A DNA stretch of 64,000 nt from Diphasiastrum complanatum. Its lineage: Eukaryota; Streptophyta; Lycopodiopsida; Lycopodiales; Lycopodiaceae. Numbering within the stretch: position 1 is the first letter of the stretch; each line of letters opens with the position of its first letter. The translations under genes and the position numbers were made by a program. The notes under the pieces are model-generated. The model saw only the letters and a program-made list of their open reading frames with translations. It had not been told where the DNA came from and did no database searches. The stretch covers positions 15,162,609 through 15,226,608 of the forward strand of contig CM055110.1 of the NCBI GenBank assembly GCA_029204225.1, read 5' to 3'. Shown piece by piece: positions 1-11,009 of this stretch.

Positions 1-1641
1 CAAAATCAAAAGACGTTTATGATGGCCCAGCTAGGACACAACCAATGAATCTTGCTGAACCAGGAGAACCAAAAAAGATTGTAACAAGTTGGATCACAAC
101 TTCACCGATTGTCATTGTTCCTAAGAAGAATGGGAAATCGAGAATTTGTGTGAATCTCAAGGCATTGAACAAAGTGACGCAGAAGGATCACTTTCCGTTA
201 CCTTTTACTAAAAGCATTCTGGATTGCATTGCTAGAGCGAAAGCTTATAGTTTTCTGGATGGATTTAGTGGTTACAACCAAGTCAAGATTGCAACTGCAG
301 ATCGCCACAAAACCGCTTTTGCAACAGAATGGGACACCTATGCTTACAAAGTAATGTCGTTTGGACTCTGTAATGCACCAAGCTCGTTCTAAAGAGTAAT
401 GCAATTTGCTTTTAAAGATTATTTACAAAAATATTTGAACTTATTTGGATGACCTGGGAGTCCATAGCACAGATACAGACCACCTAGATCGATTGAAAAA
501 AGTATTTGAAAGATGTCGCAAGTATCAAATTTCTTGAATCCAGAAAATGTCAAATATGGGTTTCACATGGAGTTGTGCTTGGACATGTGATATTGAGACG
601 TGGCATTGCCACAAATTATTCTAAAATCAAGGTTATTGTGGAATTGCCACCGCCCACAATAATTCGTGGAGTTTATGTGTTTATGGGTCATGCGAACTAC
701 TATCGAATTTTCATTATCTTCTTTGTGGATTTATCATGACCTATATACAAACTGACTATTGTTCCTATTTGGACAGTAGAGGCGTTAGAAGCCTTTGAAA
801 ATTTTTAAAAAGCATTAACTTCAGCATCAATACTACGTTCTCCAGATTGGACAGTTGAATTTCGTGTTCACACGGATGCCTCGAAATATGCCATTGAATC
901 AGTTTTGACGCAGCCATGTGACTATAAGAAGGACTATCCTATACGATCTGCAAGCAAACAACTTACAGATCCGGAGAAGAACTATTCAACAACAAAATGT
1001 GAAGCGTTAGCCATGATTTTTTTTGTTCAGAAATTTCGTCATTACCTCATGGAAACGCACTTTGCATTTTATACGAATCACCAGCCGTTACTTTACTTGG
1101 TAAACAAGACGTGCAATACTGGATGTATTGCAAGATGGTTACTGTTATTGACTGAATTTGACTCTTGAATTGTGATTTGAAAGGGGAAGCAACATTATCT
1201 AGGCCGACCATGTTTTGTGAATTGAATCCGCACCAGTTAATACTGAAGTGGATGATGAATTACCAGATGCTACATTGTTCTATGTAGAAATAGTCCCTGA
1301 GTGGGCAGCGGATATTGTTGAGTACCTGATGCTAGGACAACCGAATGACTCTTTGACAAAAGTATAGAAGAGACAATATCAACTGATTGTAGGACAATTA
1401 TATCGTCGTGGATCAGACAATATTCTACGTAGATGTGTTTTACCGCATGAAATACCAGATTTAATCATGTTTTCACATGATGGCATGGGCGGAGGGACAC
1501 TTCTCTACCAATATTACGGTTCGCAAACTTTTGAAATCAGGTTGTTGGTGGCCTACGCTTCATAAGGACACAGAAAATTAATTTCAGACATGTGATGTTT
1601 GCCAGCAAGCACGATGGCCTACTAGACGGAACTATGAACCC
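1..1641 (+). pseudogene. Ty3/gypsy pol remnant (copy A): RT, RNase H, integrase zinc region
   Basis: Decayed reverse transcriptase, RNase H and the start of integrase from a Ty3/gypsy element; the left part lies outside the window. RT blocks are readable at 45-392 (SPIVIVPKKNGKSRICVNLK, SFLDGFSGYNQVKI, FGLCNAPSSF). An in-frame TAA follows at 390-392, and the YLDD-type region is read in another frame near 440. RNase H blocks lie at about 870-1165 (HTDASKYAI, KNYSTTKCEALAM). A zinc-binding region with WWPTLHKDTEN and CDVCQQ lies near 1545-1610. Many stops and frameshifts make it non-functional. Compared with copy B at 39-41 kb it lacks about 250 bp just before RT, joined near position 100. The non-chromodomain (Athila/Tat-like) placement is inferred from motif style only. 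Confidence 0.85.
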
Positions 1642-2505
1642 TTGCATCCGATTTTATCGCAAGCGCCGTTTGAAAAATGGGAAGTGGATTATGTTGGTCC
1701 TATTCATCCTGTCGTACAAGGATCTCAGGCCCGATACATTATTGTAGCAACTGATTATATGACCAAGTGGGTTGAAGCCAAAGCTGTCAAAGTTGCCGAT
1801 GCGAAATCTATGACCAAGTTTCTCTACGAAAATATCATTATAAGATTTGGATGTCCGATCAAGATTGTCAATGACCAGGGTACACACTTTGTTAATCAAA
1901 CGATAAAGAATTTACTGGAAGATTTTTTTGTTATACATAGATTTAGTACTCCTTACTATCCCAAAGGGAATGGCCAAGCTGAATCTTCCAATAAGATTCT
2001 CTGCACTATTATGACGAAAACAATTGAAGCAAGTTGGTCTGATTGGGAACACAAACTGTCTACAACATTATGGGCATTCAGAACCGCTTACAAAAGTAGT
2101 ACAAATCAAACACCCTTTCAACTGGTTTATGGTCAAGATGTTGTCATGCCGATTGAATTTTTAATTCCATCTTTACGCATAGCGGCAACAAAACGGTTAA
2201 ATGATGATAAGTCTTTACAACTACGTCATGAAGCTTTGCACAAATTATGTAAAACACGATTGATGGTAGTTCATGCATTAGCAGTAGAGAAAGCCCACTG
2301 CAAGGTATGGCACAAAAAAAATCTAAAAGCAAGAGATCTTGCACTGATGTACAAAACCAAGCTGATCAAGGAAAAATTGAATTTTACCGGTGAAGGCCCG
2401 TATAAAGTGAAGGAAATCTTGAACTATGGAACAATGATTTTTAAGCACTTGGACGAAAAACGATTTGATACTCCTGTGAATGACAATCGATTACGCAAGT
2501 TTTGA
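1642..2505 (+). CDS. Ty3/gypsy integrase core and C-terminus (copy A), open fragment
   Basis: Open 287-codon stretch encoding the integrase catalytic core and C-terminal part, which inserts element cDNA into nuclear DNA. The DDE triad is visible: Asp in EVDYVGPIH, Asp in IVNDQGTHF and Glu in NGQAESSNK. Conserved LWAFRTAYKSSTNQTPFQLVYG and EGPYKVKEI follow, as in plant gypsy integrases. No chromodomain is evident before the stop at 2503-2505. The Met at 1642 is only the first ATG after upstream stops, because the ancestral polyprotein continued from the left. Its partner in copy B has lost two internal pieces, so copy A holds the only complete integrase of this family here. Confidence 0.85.
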   Translation: MHPILSQAPFEKWEVDYVGPIHPVVQGSQARYIIVATDYMTKWVEAKAVKVADAKSMTKFLYENIIIRFGCPIKIVNDQGTHFVNQTIKNLLEDFFVIHRFSTPYYPKGNGQAESSNKILCTIMTKTIEASWSDWEHKLSTTLWAFRTAYKSSTNQTPFQLVYGQDVVMPIEFLIPSLRIAATKRLNDDKSLQLRHEALHKLCKTRLMVVHALAVEKAHCKVWHKKNLKARDLALMYKTKLIKEKLNFTGEGPYKVKEILNYGTMIFKHLDEKRFDTPVNDNRLRKF

Positions 2506-3190
2506 CAGCCTGTTCCACAAGTTCAACAAGCATGATCTAAATGATTTTTTATTTTTAATCGATTTCAATTTTTTGTTTTCAATATTCAATTGTTAAGTTT
2601 TTTTTGAAAAAGACAGAAAAAAAAATTAAGAAAGACTGATGAACAAAAGTCAGAAAAGTCATCAAAATGAAAAAAAAAGAAAAAAAGAAAAAGAAAAGAA
2701 AGTATTTTCAAAAGATAATTTTTGATGGGAAATGACTTATACAATCATTGTTTCGGTCAGAAGTTGCCTATATAGTATTGGAAACCTTCGTTGAGCTTTC
2801 AGATTGTACATCCACTTCAGATATATCTATAGTGAGATGGGCAAAGGTTCTTTTCCAAAAAAAGTCTTTTTTTGAGTTAGGCGAATGATCAGCAATATGC
2901 CATTTTGGGAACCTTCGCCGAGCACCTGACTCTCCTTAAGAACCTTCGCTGATATGCTAGATGGTCTTAAAACGTCAAAATTAGGTTGGCCATAGGTTCA
3001 GATCTTGAAAATTTGCATTTATGACATTACTTGGACAAAGGACCCTCTTGGGCGAAGGTTCATCCTTCACCAACCCTGAAAAACGTTCGTCCTCAAAAAC
3101 CTTTGCCAAGATTTTTATAGCCTACTTTCACAATAATATACAAGCCTGCAAATTTCTGTTCAAAACTGGTCATCCAAACTAGTATTCAGT
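2506..3190 (+). repeat. Gypsy spacer between pol and ORF3 with CCTTCGCCGAG-like motifs
   Basis: Non-coding, A-rich near 2600-2700, then a run of variants of AACCTTCGCCGAG and its complement spaced roughly 30-60 bp apart (near 2785, 2915, 2940, 3050 and 3085). The same layout occurs in copy B at 41600-42250 and variants occur in the copy B leader, so this is an inherited part of the element. Plant Tat-like gypsy elements often carry tandem repeats in this interval. Confidence 0.6.
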
Positions 3191-3716
3191 GTAATGGACC
3201 CTCCAAATTCACCTATAAGTTGACTGAATTCGATTCATTCCTCACTTGTGCTAGTGAAACTCTTGCCAAATTTTCTAGCGACCAAAGCCGTCAGAACTTT
3301 CTGAACTGTTTTTTGATATACACTCGTGCGTATTACTTGCCATTTCTGTTCATCTGTCTTCTAGATATACATCTCAGTCGCCTCGCTATACTATCCATCG
3401 TGATGTCCCATCTGCAACATATATCATGATCCTTCCTAGCACAAGCATGGTCACTCAGTGGATGACCCTTGCAGAGCCTCTGCTTACTGCAATGGGTATT
3501 TATGAGAGAGCCTTCTTAGGGAGAATAAATATGGATTTTATCACTCTTGCCTTCAGTACTTGGAAGGAGGAGAAATCCAAGTTTTATATTACTTTCCAGG
3601 GAGCCACACACAAGGTGCGTGTGACTAAGGCCGCCCTTGCTGCCATAGGGATAGCATCTGAAATCCATCATGCATGTCAGAATCACTCTGAGAATCAGCA
3701 TGCAACCAATCCATGA
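3191..3716 (+). pseudogene. Start of gypsy ORF3 (copy A), truncated
   Basis: Homologous to the first part of the long third ORF of copy B (42251-45330). Shared blocks include LPSTSMVTQWMTLAEPLL, GRINMDFITLAFSTWKEEK, THKVRVT and GIGIA. The reading needs frame changes before 3426. Similarity to copy B stops abruptly near 3660 (after the IGIA codons), so the remaining roughly 2.7 kb of ORF3 has been lost or displaced. Function unknown. It is not recognisably gag, pol or a membrane (env-like) protein. Confidence 0.6.
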
Positions 3717-4988
3717 CAACACAATACTACAAATTAGGGAAATGACTGGCATGCAATCAGAACAATTTCAAATCTTGCCAAAAACTCACAAAACTGCAAA
3801 ATTTCAAATGATCATAACTTTGGCTATATGACACCAAATTGGGTGCTGTAAAGCTCAGTACAAAGGGAGACCAAGTGAACAATATGCTTGCCACATCAAT
3901 CTGCCACCTAGGCTTCACACGTGCAAAATCAGAGTGTCAGAAAATCTATAGTAGGGCACATTTCCACAAGACAAAATCATGCAAAAACGTGCAAACACCC
4001 ATTCCAGCCCAAAATTGATGCTATCAATAGTCTTAAACAATCAATTAGACTTCCATGAGGCATTCATACTGATCCTAAGATCAGTATAGGCTGAGAACGA
4101 AGATTTCATGATTTGTAGAAGTCAAAATAGCTTCAAACTTGATGGAGATGGTGCATAAGCCACCGACCATTAATTTACAGGTCTGATAGCTTGCTGGAAA
4201 TGTAAAAAGGAATGCTAATCATGCTGTAAATAATTTGAAAATGATCTCCTTATGGATTTGGAGATCCATGCCCCAAAAATCACCAAAAATGGTCATTTTT
4301 TGAACTTTTTTGACTTCCTACAAGCTCAATTGCTGGAATTCTTGGCTCTAACTTCAGGGAAAGCTTCAAAAGACTTTGGTTCACCTCCTCAAAACTCTAC
4401 ATGGTGTTTTACAGCTATCCAACTTTATGAAAAAACAAGCAAAAATGCTAATTTTTGGCTATTTTTTGGTTTTTTTCATTACAATAAAGTGGAAATTCAT
4501 GACATACAACTCTTTCTTTAACACATGAAAACCAATTTACAGAATTATAACCATCTAATTGATCTGATCCTGCTGGATTTTGGTTCTTACTATCTATTTT
4601 GTGCCAAAAAGCATGAAAAACCAAGCAATTTTGACCAAAACATAGCCTAGAATCTTAAATCATTGGAAAGAACTGGCAGACATTATAAATTTCATCATTA
4701 ATGAACCCTAAAACAAAAGTACACTTGCTGGAAAATTTAGATCTACCAAAGACTTGATCTACACAAGAAAAAGCTCCAAAAAAGCATCACAAATTGGCCT
4801 TCAAGGACAATTCTCCATAAAACCACAAAGAATCCCAAGAGTAATGGATCTTAGCAACATGCACATTGAAACCGGGATAGTACACCCATTTGCACCCTTG
4901 CTATCCACCTAGGAAGTGAATTCCAATGATCCAATCCAAAATTTCGACGAGAGGTAGCCCTTCTCCATGTTTTCCAATCTTCGTAAGC
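3717..4988. other. Non-coding stretch, probably minus-strand retroelement leader
   Basis: No convincing coding region; ORFs such as 4252-4521 lack family features. The right end abuts a minus-strand iMet-type primer binding site at 4992-5003. This stretch may therefore be the untranslated or deleted internal part of a minus-strand LTR element. No matching second LTR was found. Confidence 0.3.
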
Positions 4989-4991
4989 CTT

Positions 4992-5003
4992 GCTCTGATA
5001 TCA
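4992..5003 (-). promoter_or_regulatory. Primer binding site (iMet-type, one mismatch) beside an LTR end
   Basis: The minus strand reads TGATATCAGAGC, one base from the canonical plant initiator-Met PBS TGGTATCAGAGC. One base away, the plus strand starts TGTAAGGGAAG at 5005, which is the CTTACA end of an LTR on the minus strand. Confidence 0.55.
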
Positions 5004-5004
5004 A

Positions 5005-5600
5005 TGTAAGGGAAGCTCCCTAAGATCCTGCTTACAAGAAAACACAATGGAAAACACACTATGCTCATAGTAAAGTGGTGACCCATATTCCTTGCTGTTG
5101 GGATTATAAATTTTTGATAAAAGCAGGATTGTATAATCTCTCTCTCATATGCATCACACCAGCAAAAGGGCTGCATACTAATTAGAAATAATAATTATTG
5201 AGAAAAATACCCACTTATTGCATTACATTGTTGGTGGACCTTGCTTAAAAATAATTGCAACCAATTGTTACGCCTCAAACTATCCAAGAAATCATAACCA
5301 ATATCCTAACACTATTATGCGTCGATAATCATGTGACGCTCTACAATTCAAATATTGTTGTGAAATATTTTTGTACCACACAATACACATGAATAATGTT
5401 ACATTTGATGAATCATTATTGACTATTTGATCTGGTTGGTATAGAGGAACTAAGTGTAGGGTTTAGTAAGGTTAGTGTGTATTTGATTGTCTACTTAAAT
5501 TAGTTTCAATGTATTTGATTGTTTCCCAATGTTTGATATAAACCTGATGGCTTTTGTTCCAATTGTTGCAGGTGTTTTGCATTTGAGGGATTGATTCCAT
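5005..5600 (-). other. Possible LTR (minus strand) of unidentified element
   Basis: Sequence adjoining the PBS on its LTR side. The outer boundary could not be placed because no second copy lies in the window. No coding signal was seen. Confidence 0.3.
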
Positions 5601-5603
5601 GAT

Positions 5604-6486
5604 ATGGACACTCCCGAGTGTGTGCGGAGCAACCCTTACATCACTTCGGAGGGTGAGAGCCAGTCTGCAAGGAGGAGGAGGTTGAATAGGAAGCGACAAG
5701 CATTTAAAGATCATACCCATGCCATTGTAATGTCTTTTGTTGTTTTGGTTGACCCCTCGGAATGAACGAATGTTGCAAATTTTGATATTTCTGTTTTAGA
5801 TTCTTATCCATTTTTTGTTCTTGTGGGCATACATAGTTTACAAGCCCAAAAACAGTTATCCCAAGAATATCGTCATATTTTCTCTTTCTAAACTATTAGT
5901 GCCGTTGCATTTGCTGGCATGACAGTGGAAGAAGCAAAATTGCTCGCTTAGGATCATAACAGAACTACCGCATGAAAATGACCATAATACAAAGAATTCG
6001 ATTTTTTCATAAGAAATATATGAGAGTCTCAAAAATTGGAGATGTGAATCAATTGGAGCTGAAGGCACTTTGTGCTCAAGAGATAGGCCTGTTGTTTGAT
6101 TCAAAAAATCCTATGTAGAGCCTTACAGAATACGACAATTTTTTTCAACTTGCTTTCCATAGTGGCTAGGAATTTTTTTTTTAATACTCGGCTTGGAATG
6201 CTCTGTTCAAGATTTATGTTATTAGACTCAAGTTTTAAAATTTATTTTAATATTCCTTTAATTGCTTTTGAGTAATTCTCTTTTGATTTTAGGTATGGGC
6301 CCTTGTTGATAAATTTTTGACAAATGGCAGAGTTTTCAAAACTCTGAAGCCAATCTCTACAGAAATGGGAATATCATAGTGGAAGAACATGCAAGGGATT
6401 AGCTCGTCGGAGCTAATAATAAGTGTTCTTTCTCGAGTTGTAGATGGTCAACTCTCTCTTGCAGAAATGGGAAAGGAATTTCAGAG
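5604..6486 (+). pseudogene. Exon-like relics of an unidentified gene or DNA transposon
   Basis: Three stretches look like exons. At 5604-5765 a 53-codon ORF has an acidic/Ser start and a basic run (SARRRRLNRKRQ). Near 5905-5955 a short stretch reads AVAFAGMTVEEAKLLA. At about 6292-6486 a segment is preceded by a T-rich tract ending in AG and followed by GGTAATATTC, reading VWALVDKFLTNGRVF and later LISVLSRVVDG-like text, with one internal TAG. No known family was recognised. The splice-like borders suggest a decayed intron-containing gene or transposase rather than an LTR element. Confidence 0.3.
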
Positions 6487-6689
6487 GTAATATTCATGAT
6501 TTAAATATTTATCAAGATATATCTTGAAACTATTTCGATGTTTCATTTTTTAGATTTTAAACTATTTTTGTGGATTATTCTTGATGGAGATAAGTGGATC
6601 AAGAAGAAAGAAAAAAAGAAGATAATAGAGCCAAATGAATTGGTCCATAATCAATAAGATCAAATCCAACTACACCACTTGCAAGATTC

Positions 6690-7140
6690 TCTAATGGCGA
6701 GTAATGTAGAGGTGCGAGTAATCACAGTTTTACTCATTGAGCCTCTACGGACTATAAATGATGATCAAAGACCACATGAAAAAGGGTGAGTAAAAATCAG
6801 TTGGGTGTGAGTAATCTTGCGAATAATCTGGTGAGTAAAGATGCGAGTATTTTGTCTAGCTCCTTTGATAGATCTGACAATGTACTTGGCACAGTGATAA
6901 GGGGTGGGTGAGTAAAAAATAACAAACATCAATTTTTTCATTCAAATTGGTGAGTAATGGAGAGCATGAGTGACAATTTCAACTCATCATCTTGTGTGTA
7001 GATCAAATCCTTCTCTGCTCATTGGTGGGTTGACAAGTAAAAAATTCATGATTACACAAGGAAAAAGAGTAGGGCAAGTAAAAAGTCTATATTTTGGAAA
7101 AATGGCCAAAAGACAAGCAAAAATCACTTACGAGTAAAAT
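6690..7140. repeat. Cluster of short GAGTAA motifs
   Basis: About a dozen copies or near copies of (T/G)GAGTAA, often GCGAGTAAT or GTGAGTAAA, occur irregularly in about 450 bp. They are not tandem. Such subterminal motif clusters are known at the ends of some plant DNA transposons; that role here is inference. Confidence 0.4.
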
Positions 7141-7567
7141 TAACACCATCTCTTTGGCAACGACCTAAAAAAAAATGTAGTCCTCTTTTTTGCCTTGTCT
7201 CGTGGGGTCATGAATGAGGCTTACGAAGGGTTTTTTGGATCTACCAATGGTGAATGTTGTATGTGGTATGGGTTTGATCCAATGAGGAGAGGAGAAAACT
7301 ACCTAGAAGTGGGGATGTAGGCAACTAAGGTTGTCACCGGCCTTAGCACAAGATCAAAATGTGGAATGGTGCCTAGATTTGGGAGGGAATGCATCTTTTT
7401 TCTTTTATTTTATTTATTATTGTCTTTTGTTTGCCTAGGCATCAATGGCTCCAGTTTTTCGTTACTTTGGATGTATCTAGGCATTAATGGCTTTAGATAT
7501 TCTCCTCTTGAGGTGAACAATGTACCAAAAACTTCCTACCTAGAGTTCTTAATGATCTCTTCTTGCT
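7141..7567. other. No feature seen
   Basis: AT-rich sequence without a supported gene. The 71-codon ORF at 7366-7581 has no recognisable motif and runs into the foldback arm. Confidence 0.4.
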
Positions 7568-7767
7568 ATGTGTGGATCTAACAACTACTTTCTTTGAATG
7601 TGGATCTCAAGGATTTAGTTTCATGAACTAAATGTGGAGAATGCTTGTGCTAATGATTGAACTTGAATCTGATAACATGATTAACAACAACAAAACAAGT
7701 ATTCAACATCCATAGAATGATCACATGCAAGGATAATAGGAGGGCCTTAGACAATGAAAGCCCTCCC

Positions 7768-7930
<163 letters not shown>

Positions 7931-8155
7931 GGAGACCATCCACCTTAGATCGTCGAGATTTTGAAGAGTTAGTAGACATGCTGATTGAGATAGCCAATGG
8001 ACATGTTAAAATAGATCCGCTCGTGATGGATGATTCTAGACCATTTGTCCCTCAGACATGTTGGAAATTCTCCAAGATCAATCTTCCATGGTCTAATAGA
8101 AAGGGAGATCCCAGAAGATCCTTGCAAATCTACACCCAAACATGTAGAGCCTACT
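7931..8155 (+). other. Short coding-like segment in the foldback centre
   Basis: Immediately after the TC tract, about 75 codons read as ordinary protein ([37 protein letters not shown]) and end in TGA. No family recognised. It may be a captured exon or polyprotein fragment. The apparent start upstream is only readthrough of the microsatellite. Confidence 0.25.
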
Positions 8156-8217
8156 GAGATGACAGCCCACAAGAGTTATTATGCTACTTTGACCTATGCC
8201 TCATTGAAAATGCAAAG

Positions 8218-8290
8218 AGAGTAGAATGAGCATGATAACTAGGGTATTTCAATTCGGAGTAGAATGAGCATGATAACTATGGTATTTTGC
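8218..8290. repeat. ~40-bp tandem duplication
   Basis: Two adjacent copies of a unit beginning GAGTAGAATGAGCATGATAA, differing at a few bases. Confidence 0.85.
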
Positions 8291-8658
8291 AAGCCGAATT
8301 CATCACTCGATTCAACAGCACCTGCTTCCTTTCTAATCCTTTACTGCAACTAGGACGAATCTGCATGGATAAGAAACATGATGAACTAAATCTACATGAA
8401 ATGTAATGTCAGACACCCGTAGAAGGTGCATTGTACTCGCAAGCCTATGGCACAAGAATTAGATGTAGATTCGCTCTCAGATGGGCCCAAAGTGAAAAGG
8501 GAACCAAGTAGTTAAAAATGCAATTTGGGCTTAAAAATCTTTTTAAGTCAAGTTGTTATGGCACATGGTTTTGGGTGAATCAAAATCCCTAACTCTAGGA
8601 ATGTCTATATAAGGGCATGTGACACCAATTTTTTAAACACCTTTTTCATTTGTAAGGG

Positions 8659-8780
<122 letters not shown>

Positions 8781-9002
8781 TTCCATTGTCTAAGGCCCTC
8801 CTATTTTCATTGCATGTGATCATTCAATGGATATTGAATGCTTGTTTTGTTGTTGTTAATCATTTTATCAAATTCAAGTTTAATCATTAGCACAAGCATT
8901 CTCCACATTTAGTTCATGAAACTAAATCCATAAGATCCACATTCAAAGAAATTAGTTGTTAGATCCACACATGTGTAGGGCCTTCGATCTGCTGTTGTAG
9001 TA

Positions 9003-9652
9003 TGTGAAAGATTCAACTAGTTTCATCACATTTTGCAATATTTTCATATTTGGCATGTTGAGGCCAAAACTTGTTTTCGACTTAAAGGTTGACTTTTCAA
9101 AGTTCATTAGTCTAAATTTCATTTGAATAAACACTTTTTGAAAGTGTGGGAAAGATAGAATGCGAGTTTGAGTAGATTCAATTTGAATAAGTTGGGTACA
9201 TTGAATCTAGACCCAAAATTGGTAGGGTTAGCATTTTGGTGGGAAAGCCAAGTGGCCAAATAGGGTTTGGACCTGCTATAAAAGGATGTAACTCGTGGAG
9301 AGAGTCATCTTCTCTCTTATCTATCTCATTTCATGCTTATACATGGTTCTCTTGGGTTCTACTATCCATTGGTGCACTATCTTGGTGATTGCTTGCAATT
9401 CTATGTGTAGAATGATCTATATTTGTTATTTTTGGATCCACACGTGTGAAATACAGTAGCTTGCTGGTTTTGTACGGACAACAATAGTAATAATCATTTC
9501 ATTCAAGTTTGATCAAGTTCTATTAGTGTTTGCATCTCAAATTGTGTGTAGATGCTGATTTTTTCTACATTGGTGAAATTGGTAGTGTATTTCTCTTTCT
9601 AACCAAAGATCATTCAAGTAGATTAGATCTTAAGGATCTAAAATCTTTCACA
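9003..9652 (+). repeat. 5' LTR of outer copia element
   Basis: 650 bp, starting TGTGAAAGAT and ending ATCTTTCACA. It matches the 3' LTR at 20496-21146. It contains TATAAAAG at 9276-9283 as likely promoter and the palindrome CACACGTGTG at 9439-9448. Confidence 0.97.
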
Positions 9653-9664
9653 TGGTATCAGAGC
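9653..9664 (+). promoter_or_regulatory. Primer binding site, initiator-Met tRNA
   Basis: TGGTATCAGAGC directly abuts the 5' LTR and is the usual primer site of plant Ty1/copia elements. Confidence 0.95.
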
Positions 9665-10244
9665 TTGTGTTTTAGGTTATGAAGGAGGAAATCAGATCTA
9701 TCAATGATTTGGTGAAGATATCAAGTCTAGAGCATGCTAGAGAGGATTCTACACCAAAATCGGATTTTTTGCTTTCGTAGATTGGATCTTTTGTAGATCA
9801 AAATACTAATTAGGTCAATATACTTGTTCAATTTTGTTTTTTGAATTCACATGCTGGATTTGGCCGATTTTTGGATCATTGGTTCAGCCTAAGTGGTGGC
9901 TTATAGGTTGCATATCAAATTTTCAGCATTTGCATGTAGATTTGGAATAGTCAATTTTTTGTGATTTTGTCAAAACCCTAATTTTGATTGGATCTCTAGA
10001 TAGTGAGGTTGCTGGACTTCATTTGAGTGTGTTTCAATCTTAGGAAGTGACAAAAGTCATTAGATTGAGGATAGATCATAGGTTGATCAAGATTCCATGA
10101 TTCTATGTGTTGATTTGCTTGGGTAAGTACTAGAAGAGAATTTGTGAGATAGTTTCAAATCTTGACGATTTCTCATTTGTTGTTGTTCAAAGGAGTGCTT
10201 TGTGCATTGAAGCAGGTTGAAAGAGAAGATCAGGTCATTGCTAC
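9665..10244 (+). other. Untranslated leader of outer copia element
   Basis: About 580 bp between the PBS and the gag ATG; no gene seen. It would carry dimerisation and packaging signals in an active element. Confidence 0.6.
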
Positions 10245-11009
10245 ATGGCAACCTCAATTGGAGTCATGTTGGAAGCCAATGATAGGCTTACCTCAAGTAA
10301 CTATTCATTATGGAAAGTGAGGATGGAGTCACTTCTTGAGATGAATGATGTTCTGGATATTGTTGTAGGTTTGGAGGAGAGACCAGCAACACAACAAGAT
10401 CAATTGAGGTATGACAAGAGGTCCAAGAAGGCTCTACACATGATAAAGATGAATGTTACCAATGAACTTCTCAAGGAAGTTGGTAAGTGCACATCATCTT
10501 TGGAAGCTTGGAATTCATTGAAGAAGCTTTATGAATCCAAGTCTACTTCTAGAGTGTTGATTCTAAGAAGGCAAATCTTTTCTTGTTTGCAAAAGAATAA
10601 AGAAAGTCCAAGTACTTTTGTTTTGAGAATCAAAGCATTAAATGATGAGTTAGCTTCCATAGATGAAAGCATTAAGGAAGGAGAGCTTATTCAAGTGATT
10701 CTTAATGGCTTGTTGGATGCTCATGCTAACATTGTTCAAAGTATTGCTATTCAAAAGACTTTGCCAAGTTTGATGGATCTTCAAGAGATCTTGATCAATG
10801 AGGAATATAGGCTTCAAGCAAGAGGTGGACCTACATCAACACTTCAAGAGGATGCTATGTTCACAAAGGGCAAATTCAAGGGCAAAACCAAAAGCAAGTG
10901 GTCTAAAGGGCAAGATCAAGTGGATGCTTCTTCAAGTGGCAAAAAGAAGGATAGATCAAAGCTCAAGTGCTTCTATTGTGGCATCAAAGGACACTTTGCA
11001 AGTGAGTGA
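10245..11009 (+). CDS. Copia gag (outer element), ends at stop in zinc knuckle
   Basis: Capsid/nucleocapsid part of the polyprotein, 254 codons. It starts MATSIGVMLEANDRLTSSNY and contains SLWKVRMESLLEM and MIKMNVTNELLKEVGKC, typical of the plant UBN2-type copia gag. It forms the particle in which reverse transcription occurs. The CCHC knuckle reads CFYCGIKGHFASE and is then cut by TGA (11007-11009) at the position of the last Cys. The same frame continues open to the nested element, so gag and pol were one ORF. A related gag fragment lies on the minus strand at 50361-50805. Confidence 0.93.
   Translation: MATSIGVMLEANDRLTSSNYSLWKVRMESLLEMNDVLDIVVGLEERPATQQDQLRYDKRSKKALHMIKMNVTNELLKEVGKCTSSLEAWNSLKKLYESKSTSRVLILRRQIFSCLQKNKESPSTFVLRIKALNDELASIDESIKEGELIQVILNGLLDAHANIVQSIAIQKTLPSLMDLQEILINEEYRLQARGGPTSTLQEDAMFTKGKFKGKTKSKWSKGQDQVDASSSGKKKDRSKLKCFYCGIKGHFASE

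Noticed and set aside
4252-4521. 89-codon ORF
   Set aside because: Phe-rich text from T-rich DNA, no motif, beside retroelement debris.
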